Positions 33,655-40,932 of a DNA stretch of 48,084 bases are shown here, one piece after another. Every line of letters begins with the position of its first letter. The first letter of the stretch is position 1. The stretch is taken from positions 112,725 to 160,808 of the forward strand of contig NZ_DDOV01000031.1 in NCBI RefSeq assembly GCF_002341865.1. Direction: 5' to 3'. Both the position numbers and the translations under genes were made by a program. Source of the stretch: Clostridium sp. UBA2485 (GTDB lineage: Bacteria; Bacillota; Clostridia; Clostridiales; Clostridiaceae). The notes under the pieces are model-generated. The model was not told the origin of the DNA. It saw only the letters and a program-made list of their open reading frames with translations, and did not search any database.

Positions 33655-34440
33655 TTGAGCAAAATAAATAAAGATGATATAAGAAAAAGCGTTCGAGAAA
33701 GTTATAAAAAATTTGCAATTGAAGATAAGAAATCAGAAAGCTGCTGTAGTGGACTTAATCTGAAAAAATCTGTATTAACTATATCTAAGAATATTGGATA
33801 TACTAAAGAAGATATATTAGTGGTACCAGAAGGTTCCAATATGGGGCTTGGTTGTGGAAATCCACAAATAATAGCTCAGTTAAAAGATGGAGAAGTAGTT
33901 TTAGACCTTGGAAGTGGTGGCGGCTTTGACTGTTTTTTAGCTGCTAATAAAGTAGGTGTAAATGGTCATGTTATAGGTGTAGATATGACACCGGAAATGA
34001 TTAGTAAAGCTCGCTTTAATGCTACAAAAGATGGGTATAAAAATGTAGAATTTAGGCTTGGAGAAATTGAAAATCTACCTGTTGCAGATAATATAGTAGA
34101 TGTCATAATTTCTAATTGTGTTATAAACTTATCTCCTAATAAACAAAGAGTATATAATGAAGCTTATCGTGTATTAAAAAAAGGTGGAAGAATTGCTATT
34201 TCTGATGTAGTGCTTATGAGAGAGCTTACAGAAGAAATGAAAAGTGATGAAAAGCTTTATTGCGGATGAGTAACCGGTGCTTCTTCAGTTGAAGAATTAG
34301 AAATATATTTGAAAAATGCAGGTTTTAAAGATATTAATATTAAAGTTAAAGAAGTATCTAAGGAGTATGCAGAAAAATGGGGACATGGATTGAACGTAGG
34401 AGAGTATATCATGTCTGGTGAAATTAAAGCAGTTAAATAA
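33655..34440 (+). CDS. arsM: Arsenite methyltransferase ArsM, putative selenoprotein (UGA read as Sec205)
   Basis: The frame runs 261 residues if the TGA at 34267-34269 is read through, giving a full-length ArsM. The SAM motif VLDLGSGGGFDC is near residue 84, and PEGSNMGLGCGNP is typical of prokaryotic ArsM. The three arsenic-binding positions of the family are Cys67, Cys155 (SNCVINL) and position 205, where the codon is TGA in LYCG-*-VTGASS. The 50-residue gap between the last two equals that between Cys174 and Cys224 of the algal enzyme CmArsM. The remaining 56 codons stay open and ArsM-like. A SECIS-like hairpin follows the TGA. The start is TTG with GGAGG upstream. The alternative is a one-base nonsense mutation from TGC or TGT. 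Confidence 0.75.
34281..34296 (+). promoter_or_regulatory. Candidate bacterial SECIS hairpin
   Basis: UUCUUC-AGUU-GAAGAA forms a perfect 6-bp stem with a tetraloop that has G in its second position. The loop begins 17 bases after the UGA. Both fit the published general rule for bacterial SECIS elements (a G in the first two loop bases, roughly 16-37 bases from UGA). A hairpin this small can occur by chance. Confidence 0.5.
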
Positions 34441-34609
34441 TAGGATCTTATTTAATAATTTTTATTCTAAAAAATGCGCTGGTGTTTTTGGATATTTAAA
34501 TATTCAATGCAATTCATAATAAATTCTTTACTACCAATGATAAATTCTATTTATTTCTTTAACATAAAATCTTTTCTCTAGGGCAACCTAAGAAGAAAAG
34601 GTGGTTTTT

Positions 34610-34762
34610 ATGAGTAGAGATAATAATTTTAGAGATGGTAAGAAAAATATGAAAGCAATAGGACATTATACTAAAAATGCAATAGAAGAATTTGAAGAGA
34701 ATATTGTAAGTCAGACGAACTTTTTAGAAAAAGTAAAAGAAAATACTGAAAAGAAGGATTAA
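34610..34762 (+). CDS. Small hydrophilic protein, unknown
   Basis: A 50-residue protein beginning MSRDNNFRDGKKNMKAIGH and rich in charged residues, with a helical pattern. AAAAGGTGG lies 6 bases before the ATG and a hairpin terminator follows about 50 bases after the stop, so it looks like a real one-gene unit. No family recognised; the charge and size recall small clostridial spore or stress proteins, but that is only an impression. Confidence 0.55.
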   Translation: MSRDNNFRDGKKNMKAIGHYTKNAIEEFEENIVSQTNFLEKVKENTEKKD

Positions 34763-34809
34763 GAAAGTTCAATTTAGGCTGACTTCTTATAGCAAATCAC
34801 ATTGAAAGC

Positions 34810-34846
34810 ATAAAAGAGAGTGAGATTTTTTTCATTCTCTTTTATT
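34810..34846 (+). terminator. Hairpin terminator after the small ORF
   Basis: AAAAGAGAGTGA pairs with TCATTCTCTTTT (one G-U pair) with an 8-base loop; the T tail is short. Confidence 0.6.
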
Positions 34847-34978
34847 GATTTAAAATTAAAATTTCTATTTGCTATAATTAAATGGAACATACATAAATAA
34901 ATTATAGTAAAATAATTCTATTTATGATACTATGATGTAATACTCTTTTACATTAGATTATAGAGGAGGTCAATAAAA

Positions 34979-35455
34979 ATGAATTTTAGTATTAAAAAAC
35001 TTAATGAAGTGGATATTGAGAAAATATATAATTTCTTTAAAGAATTGGAGATATTGCATAGTAGTAAGTTACCTAATATATTTAAAAGACTAGATGAGGT
35101 AGAACATATAAAAGAGTATGTTAATAATGCTCTTAACAATCCTAACCAAATATTTTTTATAGCAGAAATAGGGGGAGAACCTATAGGGTTAATAGAAACA
35201 CTTATTATTAAGGATGGTATAAATCCTGTGCATGTAGATAGAGAATATGCAATAATAGATAAACTAATAGTAAAAGATGAGTATAGAAAGCTTGGTGTTG
35301 CTACATCATTAATAGATACCACTGAAAGTTATTTAAAAGAAAAAGGAATTAAAGAAGTGGAAATCTATGTTTGGGATTTTAATAAAAATGCCTTTAATTT
35401 ATACCAAAATAAAGGATTTACAACTCTTTGTAGAAGAATGATAAAAGAGATATAG
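34979..35455 (+). CDS. GNAT-family N-acetyltransferase
   Basis: A 158-residue acetyl-CoA-dependent acetyltransferase. The coenzyme A loop is in DEYRKLGVATSLI near residues 100-112 (the R/Q-x-x-G-x-G/A form, with A in the last position), followed by the YVWDFNKNAFNLYQNKGF motif typical of family members that acetylate amino groups. Substrate unknown. AGAGGAGG precedes the ATG. Confidence 0.88.
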   Translation: MNFSIKKLNEVDIEKIYNFFKELEILHSSKLPNIFKRLDEVEHIKEYVNNALNNPNQIFFIAEIGGEPIGLIETLIIKDGINPVHVDREYAIIDKLIVKDEYRKLGVATSLIDTTESYLKEKGIKEVEIYVWDFNKNAFNLYQNKGFTTLCRRMIKEI

Positions 35456-35530
35456 CCTTTAAAATCGCACTTATGAAGAATATATATTAAAATTACTATA
35501 AAGATTAATAAAAAATAAATTGGAGGACTT

Positions 35531-36085
35531 ATGGAAAAAGATTGGACAAATATAGAATATTTATTAAATGGGAATGTAAAGCAGCAACAATCTTATAATA
35601 TACTTATGAATGCTAATATTCTTCGTATATTAAAAGAATATAGTCCAATTTTAGTTGGAACAATTCCATTAGAAATAGATATTGAAAAAAGTGATCTTGA
35701 CATTATATGTGAAGTCCATAATTTTTATGAGTTTGAAAAGTTAATTAAAAATTCATTTCAAAAATATGAGAATTTTAATATTAATAAGATTAACGAAAAT
35801 CAAGCTATAGTAGCAAATTTTTTTATTAAAGAGTTTGAAATAGAGATATATGGACAAGCCATACCAACAAAAGAACAATATGGATATAGGCACATGATTA
35901 TAGAAGATAAAATTTTAAAGCTTGGTGGAAATAAGTTAAAGAAAGAAATTATAAATTTAAAGAGAAATGGCATGAAGACAGAACCTGCCTTTGCCAAATA
36001 TTTAAATTTAAATGGAAATCCATATGAAGAATTATTAAAATTAGAAAATATGAGTAATGGAGATATAGAGTTACTTTTATCATAA
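35531..36085 (+). CDS. DUF4269 nucleotidyltransferase-like protein
   Basis: A 184-residue protein that matches the DUF4269 pattern: VGTIPLEIDIEKSDLDIICEV near residues 38-58 contains a GT/S-(x)-DLD arrangement like the metal-binding part of nucleotidyltransferase folds, and YGYRHMIIEDKIL with GMKTEPAFAKYL are further family segments. It may transfer a nucleotide to a small molecule or protein, but no activity is known to me. TTGGAGG ribosome site. It follows the acetyltransferase by 75 bases and may share its transcript. A bidirectional terminator lies downstream. Confidence 0.75.
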   Translation: MEKDWTNIEYLLNGNVKQQQSYNILMNANILRILKEYSPILVGTIPLEIDIEKSDLDIICEVHNFYEFEKLIKNSFQKYENFNINKINENQAIVANFFIKEFEIEIYGQAIPTKEQYGYRHMIIEDKILKLGGNKLKKEIINLKRNGMKTEPAFAKYLNLNGNPYEELLKLENMSNGDIELLLS

Positions 36086-36201
36086 TAATATATGCTAATA
36101 TTATAAATTAACAATTAATTATAGAGAAATAATAAAATATAGAATAATCAATGGCGTATTGTTTTATTGTATAAAAGTATAAAAACCATAGTTTTAAATA
36201 A

Positions 36202-36256
36202 AATATACCCTATAGAGTAGACAATTTCAAAAAAGTTCTACCCTATAGGGTTTTCT
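36202..36256. terminator. Bidirectional terminator between convergent genes
   Basis: ACCCTATAGAGTAGA pairs with TCTACCCTATAGGGT, one mismatch, with T-rich flanks on both strands. It separates the DUF4269 gene from the deacetylase. Confidence 0.8.
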
Positions 36257-36291
36257 ACTTTTGGATTATAACAAAGTTCCAGCTCTTAATA

Positions 36292-37182
36292 TTAGTAATA
36301 TTTTGGGGTTGTTACTCTTCTGATAAATTCATCCAAGTCATAAAAATCACTCATATACACTCTAGGAATCGAAAACAAATCATCATCTCCAGAAGCCCAT
36401 CCACTATCAGTGGAAAATCCCATCTTGTATCCTATTTCTCTTGTAATATTTTTCGTATCATCATTATAAGATCCATATGGATAGGCGACATACTCAATTT
36501 TTTCATCTAATAAATTATTTAAGCTATCTTTAGATTGTTGTAACTCTTCTCTTTGTTTTTCTTTTGGTAGCTTAGCTAAGTCTAAATGGTTTGCAGTATG
36601 GCTTTCTACATTGATTTTATTTTTTTCCAACTCTTTTAATTGTGATTCCGTTAGAAAATTTGGATTACCAACAAAATCTGAAACCATAAATATTGTTGTA
36701 TCAAAGTCAAATTCATTAATTATTGGCATAGCATTTGTATAATTATCTATATACCCATCATCAAAAGTTATAACTACAGATTTTTCAGGGACTTGGGTAT
36801 TATATTTTATATAATTATAGAATTCTTCCATTGTTAAGGAGGTATAACCATTATCTTTTAACCATTGTAAGTGACTTCTAAAAAGTTTTGGATCCATCAT
36901 AAGTTCATTTTCACCACTTTTTTGTATGGAATGATAATAGAGTACAGGAACTCCTACTGAATTATCTTTAAGAGGCAATTCATCAAATTTATTACTCTTG
37001 ATATCTTCTTTAAGTTGAACTTCTATATTTTGATTTTCTGATTGTGTTATCTTCTCATCTTCATTAGTTGAAGTTACTACACTTTCTTTAGTAGTCTTTT
37101 CATTAAGGTAAAATCCTGTTCCTGCTAAAAAAGCTATAATAGCAACAATTAATAAGGTGAAAAATTTTCTTCTAGTATTCAT
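36292..37182 (-). CDS. Membrane-anchored polysaccharide deacetylase
   Basis: A 296-residue NodB-type carbohydrate esterase 4 protein. Residues 7-25 are a hydrophobic anchor or signal peptide; a low-complexity linker of about 50 residues follows. The catalytic region begins with VLYYHSI, then TFDDGYIDNY (the metal-binding Asp-Asp) and ESHTANHLDL (His-x3-x-His). It probably deacetylates cell-wall glycan on the outer face. I chose the second ATG, since the upstream one overlaps the ribosome site GGAGGT. Single gene. Family clear; the exact glycan unknown. Confidence 0.9.
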   Translation of the reverse strand: MNTRRKFFTLLIVAIIAFLAGTGFYLNEKTTKESVVTSTNEDEKITQSENQNIEVQLKEDIKSNKFDELPLKDNSVGVPVLYYHSIQKSGENELMMDPKLFRSHLQWLKDNGYTSLTMEEFYNYIKYNTQVPEKSVVITFDDGYIDNYTNAMPIINEFDFDTTIFMVSDFVGNPNFLTESQLKELEKNKINVESHTANHLDLAKLPKEKQREELQQSKDSLNNLLDEKIEYVAYPYGSYNDDTKNITREIGYKMGFSTDSGWASGDDDLFSIPRVYMSDFYDLDEFIRRVTTPKYY

Positions 37183-37754
37183 TTCTACCTCCATATTTGT
37201 ATTAAGTATCTTTAAAAATAATTAGTTAATATGCTAGACTATTTTATATGATATTTTGACCATAGAACTTGTAAATATAATGTTTATTAAGGATACCTAG
37301 TTTTGTATCTAACACAAAATATTCCACTTATCTTTGACTAACTATTTTAATGTACATACTTTAGTATAGATAAAAAAGTTGTAGTTATTCTTAATTTATT
37401 TAATTTTTGCACTTTTAGAAAAAAGTTAAAATATGATATGACTATCAATTATAATATAGATATTAATCAAAATCTAAAAAGGTATTGTAAATGATTTTTA
37501 TAATATGATTATTTTATTTGAAACTTCAATAATAAAAATATTATAACATATTCTTTTGTGCTATAGATTAATTATATGTAACATAAAATATGGAAAATTT
37601 TTATTATATGAAGGATTAAAATAACTCATTAACGAATTCTAGTTAAGAATAGATATTAAGGTATTTAAAAAAAAGTAACAGCTCAGCGTGTTATTTTCTT
37701 TCAAATATCTTATATAGTTATAAAATTAAAAATGCAATTTTAGGGGGAAGGGCA
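37183..37754. other. Long divergent intergenic region
   Basis: Upstream of both the deacetylase and the third ABC operon. AT-rich with no ORF. One small hairpin (TAACA...TGTTA at about 37676-37693, with T or A tracts on either side) could be an attenuator, but the stem is short. No repeat shared with other parts of the window. Confidence 0.5.
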
Positions 37755-38537
37755 ATGTGTGTAGAACCTATAATATCCGTTAAGGATTTAAAAAAACATT
37801 ATGGAAGTAAAGAGGTTTTAAAAGGAATTAGTTTAGACATTTACCCTGGACAACTTATTGGATACATTGGTCCTAATGGTGCAGGTAAAAGTACCACCAT
37901 TAAAACTTTTCTTGGAATTATAGAAGATTATGATGGTGAAGTAAAAATATTTGGTGAGAATATTTCATCTGATAATAAAGAATATAAAAGAAGAATAGGA
38001 TATGTACCAGAAGTTGGAGAAATTTATGATAATCTCACTGCTAGAGAATATTTAACTTTTATTGGAGAGCTATATGGATTAGATTATGAAATAGCAGATA
38101 AAAGATCAAATAAGCTTATGAAGATTTTTGGCATAGGTGATAATTATGATAATAGAATTGCCTCTTTTTCAAAAGGAATGAGACAAAAAGTTATGATAAT
38201 AAGCAGTCTTTTACATGATCCAGATATTTTATTTTTAGATGAGCCATTAAGTGGACTTGATGCTAATAGCGTTATTGTGATGAAGGAAATATTAGCACAG
38301 TTGATAAAGGAAGGAAAAACCATATTTTATTCATCTCATATAATGGATGTAGTTGAAAAAATAAGTAATAGAATTATTGTTATTAATAATGGTGAGGTAG
38401 TAGCTGATGGCTCATTTGAGGAATTAAAAAAACAAAGTGAAGAAGGATCTCTAGAAAAGATATTTAATGATTTAACTGGATTCGATTCTCAAGAACAATT
38501 AGCAAAAGACTTTATTGCTACACTTAAGGAGGTGTAG
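37755..38537 (+). CDS. ABC transporter ATP-binding protein, third system
   Basis: A 260-residue ATPase. Walker A GPNGAGKS at 39-46, signature FSKGMRQKVM, Walker B ILFLDEPLSGLD. AGGGGGAAGGG forms the ribosome site. The gene ends 3 bases before a large permease, so the two form an operon and most likely one exporter. The pattern is that of the general ABC-2 efflux group; substrate unknown. Confidence 0.9.
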   Translation: MCVEPIISVKDLKKHYGSKEVLKGISLDIYPGQLIGYIGPNGAGKSTTIKTFLGIIEDYDGEVKIFGENISSDNKEYKRRIGYVPEVGEIYDNLTAREYLTFIGELYGLDYEIADKRSNKLMKIFGIGDNYDNRIASFSKGMRQKVMIISSLLHDPDILFLDEPLSGLDANSVIVMKEILAQLIKEGKTIFYSSHIMDVVEKISNRIIVINNGEVVADGSFEELKKQSEEGSLEKIFNDLTGFDSQEQLAKDFIATLKEV

Positions 38538-38540
38538 TAT

Positions 38541-40229
38541 ATGAAGGAACCTTTCCAATTAAAAATAATAGATAAATTAGGTGGAATATTTGAGAGGTTA
38601 GGATACGACTACAGTGTTGTTAGAAAGATACTTAAAATAAAACTTATTATGGATAAAAGAAATGTTCCAACTATAATACAGAATCAAAATAAGAAAGAGA
38701 AAAAAGAAAGCAATAATTTTAAGACACAAATGATAATGTATTTAATATTCGGGATTTTTACAGGATTATTATTAATCTTAGATATACCACTATATGTATC
38801 TATGAATATGATCTTTGGAATAACTATATTTATAATAGCACTAAGTATGATGAGTGATTTCTCATCAGTTCTTTTAGATGTAAAAGATAAAAACATACTT
38901 TTACCAAAGCCAATTAAAGGCAAGGATTTAAATTTAGCAAAAGTGTTGCATATAACTATTTATCTAATTACTTTAAGTGTTTGCTTTACAGGGGTAACTA
39001 TAGTTATAGGAACAATTAAATATGGAGTATTATTTTTATTAATTTTTCTTTTAGTTATGCCACTTTTAGTTGGATTTATAATATTTCTTACATCTTTAAT
39101 GTATTTATTGATTCTACATTTCTATGATGGAGAAAAACTAAAGGATATTATTAATTATTGTCAAATCATGTTAACCACTATTATGGTTATTTTTTATCAA
39201 TTATCTGGAAGAGTTTTTAATTTAATGGAGATAATCAATTTAAATTACACTGCAAAACTTTGGCACTATATTTTACCATCAATGTGGTTTTCTGCTCCAT
39301 TTGAACTTTTTGTTGGTAAAAATGATAATCCTAGTTTTACCATTTTTACGATACTATTAATAGTGATATCTATTGTATCGCTAATCTTATATTTAAAGGT
39401 TATTTCGCCATATTTTGAAAAAAATCTTCAAAAATTAAATAATAACTCCTCAAAAAAAGCATCCTTAAGAAAAGGGAAAAGACAAAGAGCTTTAGTAAAT
39501 ATATTGTGTAGAGATAAAATTGAAAGAGCGTTTTTAAAATTCGATTTAAATATGCTAAATAGTGAAAGAAAAATAAAACTTACAGTTTATCCCAATATTG
39601 CTTTGGGTCTAATACTGCCAGTTTCAATATTGTTAGCCAAAATTTTAAATAAAGGATCTTTTACCGAGGCTATGAGGGAGGCAAGCAATAGTAAGACATA
39701 TCTTTTAATATATGTTACTATTACAATGCTTAGTACTATAATTTCACTAGTACATTTTAGTGAAAAATATGAAGGTGCATGGATTTATAAGGTAGTACCA
39801 CTAGACTCACCGAGACCAATAATCAAGGGGATATTTAAAGCTATAATATTGAAGTATATATTGCCTTTATTTATTGCTATTACAATAATTTTTACTTTCA
39901 TTCTTGGAGTTGAAGTTATACCACATATGATTATAGCCTTTATAAACTATATTTTAATTATGATTGTAGTTTATAAAAGAAACACTAATCTTCAAATACC
40001 TTTCAGTAAAAAAAGCCAAACTGTTAGCAATAGTGGAGAACTTTCAACGTTATTTATTGTAATGGGAGTTACAGGATTATTAGCGTTTATACACTATAGA
40101 GCATCTCTAATAGATTATGGTATTTTTATTTATACTATAATAATTATTGTAATAACATATTTACTTGGGAAAAATGCTGTTAATATAAAATGGAATTATA
40201 CAAAAAAGAATGAAATAAAAGATTCATAA
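38541..40229 (+). CDS. Large ABC transporter permease
   Basis: A 562-residue polytopic membrane protein with about 12 hydrophobic segments in two blocks, separated by a charged central loop (around 300-345, rich in Lys and Arg). The size suggests that two permease halves are fused in one chain, in contrast to the paired separate permeases elsewhere in this window. No family name that I can recall safely. The ribosome site AAGGAGG overlaps the end of the ATPase gene. A terminator follows. Confidence 0.82.
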   Translation: MKEPFQLKIIDKLGGIFERLGYDYSVVRKILKIKLIMDKRNVPTIIQNQNKKEKKESNNFKTQMIMYLIFGIFTGLLLILDIPLYVSMNMIFGITIFIIALSMMSDFSSVLLDVKDKNILLPKPIKGKDLNLAKVLHITIYLITLSVCFTGVTIVIGTIKYGVLFLLIFLLVMPLLVGFIIFLTSLMYLLILHFYDGEKLKDIINYCQIMLTTIMVIFYQLSGRVFNLMEIINLNYTAKLWHYILPSMWFSAPFELFVGKNDNPSFTIFTILLIVISIVSLILYLKVISPYFEKNLQKLNNNSSKKASLRKGKRQRALVNILCRDKIERAFLKFDLNMLNSERKIKLTVYPNIALGLILPVSILLAKILNKGSFTEAMREASNSKTYLLIYVTITMLSTIISLVHFSEKYEGAWIYKVVPLDSPRPIIKGIFKAIILKYILPLFIAITIIFTFILGVEVIPHMIIAFINYILIMIVVYKRNTNLQIPFSKKSQTVSNSGELSTLFIVMGVTGLLAFIHYRASLIDYGIFIYTIIIIVITYLLGKNAVNIKWNYTKKNEIKDS

Positions 40230-40247
40230 GTAAATAATTAATAACAT

Positions 40248-40282
40248 AATAAAAGCATCAGAGATTTCTGATGCTTTTATTA
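40248..40282. terminator. Bidirectional terminator
   Basis: A perfect 12-bp stem AAAAGCATCAGA / TCTGATGCTTTT around a GATT loop. It ends the third ABC operon and the opposing ATPase-DedA operon. Confidence 0.9.
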
Positions 40283-40285
40283 TTA

Positions 40286-40903
40286 TTATTTAGCTTTTTT
40301 AAAATTAAATTTTTTCCTAAAGATTATTACTACAATTATAATTAATGCAATAACAGCACAGGCAGTACTATATTGTTTCATTAAAGATTCAATAACTGTC
40401 CAATTTTCACCGACGAAATAGCCTAATGTTATTAGTACTGTATTCCAAAGTGTTATTCCAACTAATGAATATAAAATAAAAATTATAGAATTAAACTTTG
40501 TTGCTCCTGCTATAAAAGAAACATAGGTACGGGTTAAGGGAAATAATCTTGCAAATAAAACAGCAAGTTTCCCATGTTTTTCAAACCATTTATTTAATGC
40601 AATTGTACTTTTTTTAGTTTTTGGGAATTTTTTCGTTAATGATAAGATCAGTGGATTGCCTCCATAATATCCTATTAAATAACAAATAATTGATCCAAAA
40701 ATTCCAGCTACAACACTAACTAATATCACTCCTAAATAACTAAAGGAGTTTTGAGAAGCAAGTATTCCTATAAAAGGTAATATAACTTCACTAGGAATGG
40801 GAATACAGGCATACTCTAAAGTTACACCTAGGGCAATTCCTATATATCCCCATTGTTCTATTAAATCTATTAGTTTAGATACGAGAGTACTTAAGAACTC
40901 CAC
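40286..40903 (-). CDS. DedA family membrane protein
   Basis: A 205-residue DedA/Tvp38-like protein with about five hydrophobic segments. The YACIPIPSEVILPFIG motif near residues 31-46 and FARLFPLTRTYVSFIAGATKF near 117-137 are family marks; the Glu and the Arg pair are the conserved essential residues. DedA proteins are linked to lipid-carrier recycling and membrane homeostasis. It starts at GTG with AGGAGG upstream. It follows the P-type ATPase by 29 bases and is probably cotranscribed and so under the same riboswitch. Confidence 0.9.
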   Translation of the reverse strand: MEFLSTLVSKLIDLIEQWGYIGIALGVTLEYACIPIPSEVILPFIGILASQNSFSYLGVILVSVVAGIFGSIICYLIGYYGGNPLILSLTKKFPKTKKSTIALNKWFEKHGKLAVLFARLFPLTRTYVSFIAGATKFNSIIFILYSLVGITLWNTVLITLGYFVGENWTVIESLMKQYSTACAVIALIIIVVIIFRKKFNFKKAK

Positions 40904-40932
40904 TTTTATTTATACCTCCTAAGTAAAAAATA

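Noticed and set aside
34267..34269. Treating arsM as a simple truncated gene or pseudogene
   Set aside because: The stop is a single TGA exactly at a conserved cysteine position and the rest of the frame is intact and family-like. Decay normally leaves more damage. I keep the nonsense mutation as the main alternative.
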